A stretch of 17,874 bases of DNA. It comes from Bacillota bacterium. Lineage in GTDB: Bacteria; Bacillota; Clostridia; Acetivibrionales; DSM-1351. Both the position numbers and the translations under genes were made by a program. Where the stretch lies: the NCBI GenBank assembly GCA_023436515.1, contig JAEZIV010000347.1, positions 1 to 17,874 of the forward strand, written 5' to 3'. Under the pieces are notes generated by a model. That model had not been told where the DNA came from, searched no databases, and was given only the letters and a program-made list of their open reading frames with translations. Positions 8,787 to 15,173 of this stretch are shown in pieces. Every line of letters begins with the position of its first letter. Positions within the stretch are counted from its first letter, which is position 1.

Positions 8787-8816
8787 AGTGTACTGCTTTT
8801 TTTATGCTTTTGTCAA
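8787..8816 (-). promoter_or_regulatory. Promoter of the alcohol dehydrogenase gene
   Basis: On the minus strand there is a perfect TTGACA (8811-8816), an 18-base spacer and TACACT (8787-8792). The predicted start is near 8780. This is the best promoter-like sequence upstream of the dehydrogenase. Confidence 0.65.
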
Positions 8817-8942
8817 AGTACAGCTGCCTGAGACAGACAGGATATCAGGTATGTGTCGCTAGACATTGGGAAATTACAAACGCAATATAACAGGAATGCG
8901 GGCAAATAGAGATTGACATAGGCAGCAAACAGTCAGCATCAA

Positions 8943-8971
8943 TTGATTTTCTAGCATATTCCAGTTATAAT
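8943..8971 (+). promoter_or_regulatory. Strong sigma-A type promoter with no gene directly behind it
   Basis: TTGATT (8943-8948) and a perfect TATAAT (8966-8971) are separated by 17 bases. The predicted start is near 8978. The next gene starts 220 bases further on, beyond a terminator-like hairpin. Confidence 0.65.
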
Positions 8972-8977
8972 GTTTAA

Positions 8978-9097
8978 TGGATAAACGTGTAAAATCTTAT
9001 TAACAGCGAAATGTGTTTCCTAGTGAATGCTAAAGGTAATTCAATAACAGGTATAGATATATGCCGCAAATCCAATCAAACATGAATTGCGGTTTTT
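8978..9097 (+). ncRNA. Candidate small RNA or attenuated leader upstream of the methyltransferase gene
   Basis: The span runs from the predicted start of the 8943-8971 promoter to the T-run of a terminator-like hairpin at 9064-9097. No convincing reading frame lies inside; an eight-codon frame at 8977 has no ribosome binding site. A transcript of about 120 bases is predicted. It could be an independent small RNA or the leader of the methyltransferase gene at 9199. Only the flanking signals are seen; expression is inferred. Confidence 0.25.
9064..9097 (+). terminator. Terminator-like hairpin
   Basis: CCGCAA (9064-9069) pairs with TTGCGG (9087-9092) around a 17-base loop and is followed by five T. 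The stem is short and the loop large, so it may terminate only partly. Confidence 0.5.
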
Positions 9098-9198
9098 AAT
9101 TGAACGGTGAAGGCTTCTCATTATGCAGTGTATTAAATTAAATACTACATTATTATTAATTATGTTGACCTGTAAATATTTTATTGTGAGGAGATATC

Positions 9199-9963
9199 AT
9201 GGACTTTAGGAAAGTTTTTGACAAGATACCAGAACAATTTGATGAATGGAGACCTCGTTATTGCGATGAACTATTTAATGACCTAATTGAATACGCAAAG
9301 CTCGGTACTGATAAAGCTGTTCTTGAAGTAGGCCCGGGGACAGGACAGGCCACCGAACCGATTTTAAAGATTGGTTGCTCGTATCTAGCTATAGAGCTGG
9401 GTGAAAACTTAACGAAATTTATGGCAAATAGGTTTAGTTCATACAAGAATTTTCAGATTGTTAATGCCGATTTTGAAACCTTTGATTTTGGGAAAGACCG
9501 ATTTGATTTGGTATACTCTGCCGCCGCATTTCAATGGATACCGGAGAAAATCGGATATTCAAAAGCGTATGAGATACTAAAAAGCGGGGGGACATTTGCA
9601 ATGTTTATGATGCGACCTGATTTGCAACCAGGTGGTGGGTATACTGACGAACCTTTATATTCAAAAATACAGGAAGTATATAATAAGTTTTTTCACCCTG
9701 AAACGGAATACAAATGCAAGCTGGATTATGATGTACGTGACATGTATGGTTTTGTTAATCTTGAGCGTCGAGAGTACCTTAAAACAAGAGAGTACACTGC
9801 AGATGGATATGTCTCATTAATCGGCACTCATGCAGACCATATTACACTCCAGGAACCATACAAGTCGAAGTTTTATGAGGGTATAAGAGAGGTAATCCTT
9901 AATTATGGTAATAAAATAACACTGTATGATAGAATAACAATATATCTTGCAAAAAAGCCATAA
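9199..9963 (+). CDS. Class I SAM-dependent methyltransferase
   Basis: This 254-residue cytosolic protein has a Rossmann-type methyltransferase domain in its N-terminal half. Motif I is VLEVGPGTGQ at residues 41-50. The acidic end of strand 2 is in LAIELGENL, and a motif-IV-like YSAAAFQWI follows. This arrangement is typical of small-molecule methyltransferases annotated as methyltransferase-domain proteins. The C-terminal half carries the probable acceptor site and is not diagnostic, so the substrate is unknown. The start is supported by GTGAGGAG ending about six bases before the ATG. No terminator is visible in the 95 bases before the kinase-like gene, so the two could be co-transcribed. The gene looks intact. 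Confidence 0.88.
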   Translation: MDFRKVFDKIPEQFDEWRPRYCDELFNDLIEYAKLGTDKAVLEVGPGTGQATEPILKIGCSYLAIELGENLTKFMANRFSSYKNFQIVNADFETFDFGKDRFDLVYSAAAFQWIPEKIGYSKAYEILKSGGTFAMFMMRPDLQPGGGYTDEPLYSKIQEVYNKFFHPETEYKCKLDYDVRDMYGFVNLERREYLKTREYTADGYVSLIGTHADHITLQEPYKSKFYEGIREVILNYGNKITLYDRITIYLAKKP

Positions 9964-10058
9964 GGTTCACATTATAAGCTTATCTAAATTAATAATTAAC
10001 TGCACGCAAGAGAGGTTTCAAATAATATGTTTCAATAACTCATCTTGAGGAGGTATTA

Positions 10059-10625
10059 ATGGTTATTTTAATTGGTGGGGTTAGCTGTACAGGAAAGACA
10101 GCAATGGCTCAAAAATTACTTGAGACGTATAAGATTCCTTACTTATCAATAGACCATATAAAAATGGGGCTGATTCGTGGAAATAAATACTGCGATTTTA
10201 CTTCAACGGATAATGAGGACGAGCTGACAGATAAACTATGGCCAATTGTAAAGGGCATTATTATGACAAATATTGAGAACGGGCAAAACATTATTATTGA
10301 AGGATGCTATTTGCCGCCAGAACATATACGGGACTTCGGCCCTGAATATTTGAAGCATATTATTGCTTTATACATAGGTTTTTCAAATAACTATCTAGTG
10401 AAGCATTTTACTTCAGGTATTATTGAGCATAGGAATGTAATAGAGCTAAAAGAGTTTGATAGAGATTATATGAACCTTGATAATTTCATTATGTTACATA
10501 ACCAGCTCAAGACCCGATGTATTAAGAATAATGCAGTGTTCTTTGAGATCAATGAGGACTATACAGGTGAAATCAGTAATGTATACAGGTGGATTGACGA
10601 ACAGGTAGAAACTAAGCGACAGTGA
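10059..10625 (+). CDS. P-loop kinase-like protein (AAA/adenylate-kinase-like fold)
   Basis: This 188-residue protein begins directly with a nucleotide-binding strand and Walker A loop, GGVSCTGKT, at residues 6-14. SIDHIKMGLIRG follows, with an Asp near 32 in the position where small-molecule kinases bind substrate. A Walker B-like strand, NIIIEGCY, is at 77-84. The layout matches small P-loop phosphotransferases of the zeta-toxin, 2-phosphoglycerate kinase or antibiotic kinase type. No antitoxin-like partner is next to it, so a toxin role is not supported. The phosphate acceptor is unknown. A strong GAGGAGG ribosome binding site precedes the ATG by about five bases. It lies between the methyltransferase and GNAT genes, a set that suggests modification of small molecules; that is inference. 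Confidence 0.8.
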   Translation: MVILIGGVSCTGKTAMAQKLLETYKIPYLSIDHIKMGLIRGNKYCDFTSTDNEDELTDKLWPIVKGIIMTNIENGQNIIIEGCYLPPEHIRDFGPEYLKHIIALYIGFSNNYLVKHFTSGIIEHRNVIELKEFDRDYMNLDNFIMLHNQLKTRCIKNNAVFFEINEDYTGEISNVYRWIDEQVETKRQ

Positions 10626-10816
10626 TTAGTAGAGGTCTTCCTGTTATATGTCATTTAAGTTTAAGATGTTTCTATATTTTTTAAACGAACCACTGAAGCT
10701 ACTAGATATGAGTAATATGAGAATTTTACGAAGTTATTACTTGTTTTTCGGTTTAGTTATAAAGTACGGACAAGCCATTCTAAACGCAGTGATAAATAGT
10801 TATTTGTGGGGGGCTT

Positions 10817-11227
10817 ATGCAGATAGTATACGCTACGAGAAAAGATATACCCTGTGAAGGGTTGCATGATTTATTTATGGCAGTAGGGTGGTCTGATGGA
10901 ACTGTAACTCCGTCCATGCTGGGGAATTTTAATGTACCTTTTATCAATTCGACAATAGTCATTTCAGCTTGGGCCGAAGATAAATTGATTGGATGCGTTA
11001 GGGTACTCAGTGACAGGATGTTTAGGTCTATAATATATGATTTGGCAGTTTTGCCGGAGTTCCGCAATCAGGGTGTTGGAAGAGAGTTGGTGAGAAGATG
11101 TGTAGAACATTTCCCTGACTCAGAGTGGTTGGTGCAAACAGAAACTGCAGCAGGATTTTATGAAAAGATAGGATTTATACCCAATAAAGATGTCTTTTTA
11201 AGTATTCCTTGCAAATGGTTTGGATAA
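10817..11227 (+). CDS. GNAT family N-acetyltransferase
   Basis: This 136-residue protein has the GNAT fold. Motif A is visible as YDLAVLPEFRNQGVG, with the acetyl-CoA pyrophosphate loop RNQGVG at 83-88. The C-terminal AAGFYEKIGF at 111-120 is the usual motif B. It should transfer an acetyl group from acetyl-CoA to an amine of a small molecule or protein N-terminus; the acceptor is unknown. The ATG follows a run of six G (10808-10813) with only three bases of spacing, somewhat close but the only ribosome binding site available. About 190 bases separate it from the kinase-like gene, and I see no gene or clear terminator there. It appears complete, since members are commonly 130-150 residues. 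Confidence 0.88.
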   Translation: MQIVYATRKDIPCEGLHDLFMAVGWSDGTVTPSMLGNFNVPFINSTIVISAWAEDKLIGCVRVLSDRMFRSIIYDLAVLPEFRNQGVGRELVRRCVEHFPDSEWLVQTETAAGFYEKIGFIPNKDVFLSIPCKWFG

Positions 11228-11284
11228 GGTTGTATTGATGTAAACTGAAGGTTGAGTTGTATCTTACACTAAAGCACACAGTTA

Positions 11285-11314
11285 TTGTTTTACCTTCTAC
11301 ATATTAGATATAAT
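11285..11314 (+). promoter_or_regulatory. Promoter of the HTH-methyltransferase pseudogene
   Basis: TTGTTT (11285-11290) and a perfect TATAAT (11309-11314) have an 18-base spacer. The start would fall near 11321, giving a leader of only about a dozen bases with GGAGGTG (11321-11327) at its very beginning. Confidence 0.6.
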
Positions 11315-11332
11315 CATGTTGGAGGTGTGATT

Positions 11333-11822
11333 ATGAAAAATAATATTGGGGCGAACATAGTTCGGTATCGCAAGGAAAGCAATTTAACACAAGAGGAACT
11401 GGCAAAACAACTTAATATAACATATCAAGCTGTAAGCAAGTGGGAAAATGGGCAGTCAACACCGGATATCTCTCTCTGCTAATATTCTGGACTTCAGACT
11501 TGAAAGAAAATATGATATTCTTTTTTCAAGCGGAGTATTGCACTATATAAAGCCGGAAATAAAAAAGGATATATTTGCAAATTACAAAGATTTTACTGAA
11601 AATGGAGGGATTAATGCACTGCATTGTTTCGTAGATAAGCCCTTTATAGAACGTTCCCCTGATAAAGAAACCCATTCCCAGCATTGGAAATCCGGTGAAT
11701 TATTGACCTTATATCATGATTGGTATATTGAAGATTGTTCAGAATATGTTTTTAACTGTAATTCAGGTGGCATCTCTCACAAGCATGCTGCAAACAGAGT
11801 GTTTGCAAGAAAAGTAATATAG
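11333..11822 (+). pseudogene. Broken gene: XRE-type HTH joined to the C-terminal part of a SAM methyltransferase
   Basis: From the ATG at 11333, five bases after GGAGGTG, about 47 residues form a complete XRE/Cro HTH: LTQEELAKQLNITYQAVSKW followed by ENGQSTPDISL. The frame then stops at 11480-11482. One frame over, from about 11478 to 11822, a methyltransferase C-terminal half reads on, beginning ANILDF and including DILFSSGVLHYI, which resembles TehB-like class I enzymes. The SAM-binding motif I and the linker are absent. The simplest reading is an originally single HTH-methyltransferase protein that lost an internal segment, probably several hundred bases, with a frameshift at the junction near 11476. 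The remaining HTH peptide could still be made, because promoter and ribosome binding site are intact. The alternative, two unrelated fragments side by side, is less likely given the direct join. Confidence 0.75.
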
Positions 11823-11894
11823 CATTCTAATACGCACAATGTGCATAAGATATGAAAGATAAATGCACTTTATATTCATTTACATTACTTCGAT

Positions 11895-11917
11895 GCGCCG
11901 CCAAAGATTGGCGGCGC
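11895..11917. repeat. GC-rich palindrome between convergent units
   Basis: GCGCCGCCA (11895-11903) and TGGCGGCGC (11909-11917) form a perfect 9-bp stem with a five-base loop in AT-rich surroundings. No T-run follows on either strand, so it is not a standard intrinsic terminator, though it lies where the pseudogene and the sigma-factor operon converge. It may be a REP-like element. Confidence 0.55.
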
Positions 11918-11974
11918 TGAACTAAGTAAAGAAGGATTTCCTGAGAGCTGTGCATAAATGCAGTTTAGGACTAG

Positions 11975-13261
11975 TTATAACTTGTAATATTTACAGTTGA
12001 TTCTTGTTTCAGAGAGGTCATGCTTCACAGGAACAGGTTCTGGCTGCTTACTGCACTCATATTCGCGAATACATACGTTACCATCGTTATTTCTGATAAG
12101 TTTTCGTAATGCATTCTGTTGGTTAAGGCTAATAGTTAAGGTGCTTTCATTTAGAAAAATTTCATGAATTTTATTAGAAAGAAGCTCAGCAGATACATCC
12201 TTATTTATTTGGACATCAGAACTGGTGATATTGAAGGTACCACCATTTTCTAAACCCTCAAGAAACTCTTTATTTATGCTGAATTCTGTATCTGAGATAG
12301 TAAGCCATTCACCTTTATATTCTGATAAACCATTATATTTTATACATTTTTCAAAGAAAATTTCAACAACACTCTCGGCAAGGATAACTTCTCCAGTTAC
12401 AATAAGCTGCTCTAGAGAAATAAGCGCATCAGCATCCTCATAATGTATTTCCAAATTACCCTCGACATATATACGTTTCCCAAAGCGATGAACTGCCATT
12501 TTATTAAGTCTACCGCTTTTCATGATTTTATAGCCAGTTGGAATTATAGTACTCCCTATATACCCGTCAACTAGTCTCATGAGTTGCTCTGCATTTTCCT
12601 CAAGAGTGGTAACCCATCCGGTATAGAAACGTATATTTTTACTCTTAAGTAGTGCGAGATCAAGCTTCTCAGTGGCACGTAGGCCTGTTTTTTTGACCAC
12701 ATCGGACATTCCCTGTTCTGGATCATGTACAAATTCATTAATATTTGAAGGTATACCGTGGACATAATATGTTGTTCCGGGAGTCGAGGCTCTGATAAAA
12801 GTATCAGTCAGTTCAAGCTCCTGCAAAATTAATGTTGCGCCATCTGGATAAGGGATTAGAGCTCCATTGACAAGAAAATTTGAAGTATCAAAGCTCTTCG
12901 GATGTAAAGCTACTCCGTATATAATGACATTTTTATATTGGTCGAGTTTCCTCTTGGAACTATCCTCGATGATAAGGGTACCATTAACGACAAGAACTGT
13001 GGTTTTACCAGAAGCCTCAAACTCAGCATCGATTTTTTTTAGTCCATTAACGGTCACGATTTCTACATTATCATCATTCCCAACATCATAAACACTTGAA
13101 GTATTTATTACTATTTTACCTTGTGAGAGAAGGTGTCGTGTTTTTGCTGTAGTTAAGCAAAATGCACAATTGATTCTAATGTAATCGTAAGCTTGAATTG
13201 CATCGAGCTTTGTGGAAACCATATCCATAACCCCTGTGTTTACTAATAAATGTTTTTCCAT
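11975..13261 (-). CDS. Soluble repeat-like protein of unknown family encoded with an ECF sigma factor
   Basis: I do not recognise this 428-residue protein. No signal peptide or membrane segment is visible, so it is probably cytosolic. Short strand-turn segments recur: TVNGLKKI near 70, VVNGTLIIEDS near 91, LVNGALIPYP near 130, YVEGNLEIHYED near 265, and IVTGEVILAES near 287. The pattern of hydrophobic strand, Gly turn and hydrophobic strand suggests a beta-solenoid or bactofilin-like architecture; this is inference. CAFC at 32-35 and further Cys near the C-terminus could bind metal. It follows the sigma-factor gene by 12 bases with its own AGGAGG site, so the two are one operon. That position is where an anti-sigma factor normally sits, but the usual transmembrane anti-sigma layout is missing. 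It could be an unconventional regulator or the effector of the sigma factor. Confidence 0.8.
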   Translation of the reverse strand: MEKHLLVNTGVMDMVSTKLDAIQAYDYIRINCAFCLTTAKTRHLLSQGKIVINTSSVYDVGNDDNVEIVTVNGLKKIDAEFEASGKTTVLVVNGTLIIEDSSKRKLDQYKNVIIYGVALHPKSFDTSNFLVNGALIPYPDGATLILQELELTDTFIRASTPGTTYYVHGIPSNINEFVHDPEQGMSDVVKKTGLRATEKLDLALLKSKNIRFYTGWVTTLEENAEQLMRLVDGYIGSTIIPTGYKIMKSGRLNKMAVHRFGKRIYVEGNLEIHYEDADALISLEQLIVTGEVILAESVVEIFFEKCIKYNGLSEYKGEWLTISDTEFSINKEFLEGLENGGTFNITSSDVQINKDVSAELLSNKIHEIFLNESTLTISLNQQNALRKLIRNNDGNVCIREYECSKQPEPVPVKHDLSETRINCKYYKL

Positions 13262-13273
13262 AATAACTGCCTC

Positions 13274-13732
13274 CTAATTATTGTTCCAATATTTACGCAA
13301 AAGCCCACATGCTTTGCGTAGCTTAGTCCGCACGGTAGCTGGGGGAATACCTAGTGCTTTTCCGATCGCTGTGCTATCCATACCTGCAAAGTACCTCATT
13401 GTAACTAAATCCTGTAAATCAGTAGGAAGCCTTGAAATAAACTCAGACACCGAAACTACAGATAAATCGTCTTCAACCAGGCTAGGGGTTGGTATTAGAC
13501 GTATTTCCAATTTTTTGTGCCTAGCAAGGTCGATTAACTTATTCTTTGCAGACTTGTATAGCCATAAACGGCACTGTATTGGCGACATTGTTGCAATTAT
13601 ATTCTGATAACTTACCGCTTTTAGAAAAACCTCAGACAATATGTCTTCAGCGGCATAAGTACTACAGGAATTCTTACGCAAATAACCGAGGAGCTCCCCG
13701 CTATATCGCTTCCACAGTTCAATTATGTCCAT
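13274..13732 (-). CDS. ECF-type RNA polymerase sigma factor
   Basis: This 152-residue sigma-70 family protein lacks regions 1 and 3. Region 2 spans about residues 8-75, with AAEDILSEVFLKA and the conserved CRLWLYKSAKNKLIDLARHKK promoter-melting/-10 helix. Region 4 spans about 98-148, with LPTDLQDLVTMRYFAGMDS and the HTH IGKALGIPPATVRTKLRKA for -35 binding. It should direct polymerase to a small regulon. It is the first gene of a two-gene operon with the 428-residue protein. An AAAGGAG site about six bases before the ATG supports the start. No C-terminal extension is present. An 8+8 inverted repeat lies 19-42 bases upstream of the start codon, and autoregulation is common in the family, but the promoter itself is not clear. 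Confidence 0.9.
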   Translation of the reverse strand: MDIIELWKRYSGELLGYLRKNSCSTYAAEDILSEVFLKAVSYQNIIATMSPIQCRLWLYKSAKNKLIDLARHKKLEIRLIPTPSLVEDDLSVVSVSEFISRLPTDLQDLVTMRYFAGMDSTAIGKALGIPPATVRTKLRKACGLLRKYWNNN

Positions 13733-13750
13733 GTGTTCTCCTTTCCGTGC

Positions 13751-13774
13751 TCATTCGTCTATTAAAACGAATGA
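13751..13774 (-). promoter_or_regulatory. Inverted repeat upstream of the sigma-factor gene
   Basis: TCATTCGT (13751-13758) and ACGAATGA (13767-13774) are perfect complements with an eight-base spacer. The position, just upstream of the ribosome binding site, suits an operator or mRNA hairpin. A lone TATAAT (minus strand, 13817-13822) lies further up without a good -35. Function is inferred from position only. Confidence 0.5.
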
Positions 13775-13930
13775 AAGCAAGAAAGTGTTTTTCTATTCTT
13801 AAAAATACAGAAAAAAATTATAGTAAATCTAAACAAGTTCTGAAATTTATGTAAATATATACTATCAAAACTCAATGAAACTTAAAAGTAGGTTATGGAT
13901 GTTTTGTGAGCTAGAAGTAGAAAGAATATA

Positions 13931-13959
13931 TTGACATAAATTAAGCCCAGATATAGTAT
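13931..13959 (+). promoter_or_regulatory. Promoter of the GyrI-like gene
   Basis: A perfect TTGACA (13931-13936), a 17-base spacer and TAGTAT (13954-13959) are present. Transcription would start near 13966, about 44 bases before the start codon. Confidence 0.65.
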
Positions 13960-14009
13960 TTAGTGTAATATGATGGATATAAATCGGCGAAAAAAGGGGA
14001 GTGAGAATA

Positions 14010-14531
14010 ATGGCTGAGATTGTAAAAGCATATAAACAGACCGTTCCCGCAATGAGGTTCATAGGTAAGAAATACACTGATAACGATCGCATTAACGGCA
14101 ATTTTAGTGCAAAATGGGATGAATGGTTTAGTCAAGATTGGTTCAGTGCCATATCAAACCAAGTAGATAAAAGTATTAACCTAAAATATGATGAAATAAC
14201 CGACTTTATTGGGTTAATGCGTTGGAAGGACGGAGAACCGTTTGAATACTGGATAGGTCTATTTACTCCAGAAGCAACCCTGGCTCCTGAAGGATTTGAA
14301 CATGTTGATTTCCCTGAAAGTCAATTGGGTGTTTGCTGGGTTTATGGTAATGAAGGCGAAGTTTATGGAAAAGAGGCTGAATGTTCAACAAAATTAATGG
14401 ATGAGGGACTTGAAATTATACCAGACGAGAACAATGCATGGTGGTTCTTCGAGAGATATTGCTGTCCAAGATTTACAACTCCCGACAGTCAAGGAAACAT
14501 AATACTTGATATTTGTCATTACATAAAATGA
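14010..14531 (+). CDS. GyrI-like/AraC-effector-binding domain protein, stand-alone
   Basis: This 173-residue protein matches the GyrI-like small-molecule-binding fold, found either alone or as the C-terminal effector domain of AraC- and MerR-type regulators. Typical features are the opening strand VPAMRFIGKKY, the DRINGNFSAKWDEWF segment after it, an acidic-aromatic middle (GEPFEYWIGLF), and the closing WWFFERY and LDICHYIK. No DNA-binding domain is attached, so it probably binds or hydrolyses a hydrophobic or cationic compound rather than acting as a regulator. The in-frame GTG at 14001 is rejected because AGGGGAG (13995-14001) overlaps it and is well placed for the ATG at 14010. It has its own promoter. 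Its neighbour is a broken drug-efflux gene, which fits a xenobiotic-response setting, but this is weak evidence. Confidence 0.8.
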   Translation: MAEIVKAYKQTVPAMRFIGKKYTDNDRINGNFSAKWDEWFSQDWFSAISNQVDKSINLKYDEITDFIGLMRWKDGEPFEYWIGLFTPEATLAPEGFEHVDFPESQLGVCWVYGNEGEVYGKEAECSTKLMDEGLEIIPDENNAWWFFERYCCPRFTTPDSQGNIILDICHYIK

Positions 14532-14639
14532 TATTAACTAGACTAAGTAATTATTTTATGGACTTTTTTATTGCATTAGTACATCTATTGCGACATTATG
14601 CAGATCATAAAATCGCGTAGTTCGGTACGTGATGAGAAC

Positions 14640-14668
14640 TTGACTAAAAAGAGTATCAGTTATAGTAT
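14640..14668 (+). promoter_or_regulatory. Promoter ahead of the efflux-gene leader
   Basis: TTGACT (14640-14645), a 17-base spacer and TAGTAT (14663-14668) are present. Transcription would start near 14675, leaving a leader of about 228 bases before the efflux-gene ATG at 14903. The remaining part of 14532-14639 shows nothing I can name. Confidence 0.6.
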
Positions 14669-14744
14669 TATTTGTAATGATCATATAATTCGTTATGACA
14701 TTAATATGTACTTGAAAACTAGTGCTTGTAAAGGTTGTGATTTT

Positions 14745-14837
14745 ATGTTGGCACAATTAAAACATGAAGTAACAGTAAATGTTCAAACTCCATACAGAAG
14801 CAGCCACGGCTGTATGGGGCGATTTGAAAAGTCGTAA
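14745..14837 (+). CDS. Possible 30-residue leader peptide upstream of the efflux pseudogene
   Basis: An ATG at 14745 lies ten bases after AAAGG (14730-14734) and opens a 30-codon frame starting MLAQLKHEVTV and ending RFEKS. The frame continues open upstream to 14598, but that stretch precedes the predicted transcription start. Its last third lies inside the hairpins at 14790-14834, the layout expected of ribosome-controlled attenuation. No homologue is recognised. It may simply be untranslated leader. Confidence 0.3.
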   Translation: MLAQLKHEVTVNVQTPYRSSHGCMGRFEKS

Positions 14838-14870
14838 GAATAGCATTTATAGCCGTTGTTCTGCTTCTCT
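14790..14870 (+). promoter_or_regulatory. Candidate attenuator with two mutually exclusive stems
   Basis: Stem 1 is CCATACAG (14790-14797) with CTGTATGG (14810-14817). A competing, longer stem pairs AGAAGCAG (14796-14803) with CTGCTTCT (14861-14868), and ACGGCTGTA (14806-14814) with TATAGCCGT (14848-14856, one G-U pair). Stem 1 uses the same bases as the left arm of stem 2, so only one can form. A small hairpin CGATTT-GAA-AAGTCG (14820-14834) lies in the loop of stem 2. T-rich sequence follows 14870 without a clean T-run. The pairings are directly visible; antibiotic-responsive control of the efflux gene is inference. Confidence 0.5.
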
Positions 14871-14902
14871 TATTGTAATTTTGACTATAAAGGGAGAGAA
14901 CA

Positions 14903-15160
14903 ATGAATATTATTAATAAATATATCATACCCCTAAGAAAATTCTTGGTGCTATGGCTCGGACAGTCTATTTCAATGTTGGGCAGCTCAATGACTGGTTT
15001 TCCCATTACTATTTGGGCGTATGAAAAAACCGGAAGCGCATTGGTACTGTCCATTTCCGGCCTACTAATCATGGCATTATCCAAATGTAGTATTAATCTG
15101 CATGGAATTACTTTTAAGCGGTATTGTTTAATGTTGTGCATTACTGATAATGTATATTAG
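14903..15160 (+). pseudogene. Truncated MFS drug-efflux transporter (macrolide-efflux-like N-terminus)
   Basis: After AAAGGGAGAG and an ATG at 14903, about 58 residues match the start of an MFS efflux protein of the Mef-like group: LRKFLVLWLGQSISMLGSS, then TGFPITIWAYEKTGSALVL. The text covers the first transmembrane helix and the beginning of the second, then turns into unrelated Cys-rich sequence and stops at 15160. In another frame from about 15072 to 15131 a short hydrophobic stretch (NVVLICMELLLSGIV) ends in a stop, as a last transmembrane helix would. An internal deletion of most of the gene with a frameshift is therefore the likely history. A normal family member has about 400 residues and 12 helices, so export function must be lost. 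The upstream promoter and leader remain. Confidence 0.75.
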
Positions 15161-15173
15161 TAGAGGTGTAGTC

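Noticed and set aside
10648..10857. 69-codon open frame before the GNAT gene
   Set aside because: It overlaps the GNAT start out of frame, has a poor ribosome binding site and no recognisable features.
14743..15141. 132-codon open frame on the minus strand
   Set aside because: It runs opposite the efflux leader and remnant and has no family resemblance or translation signal.
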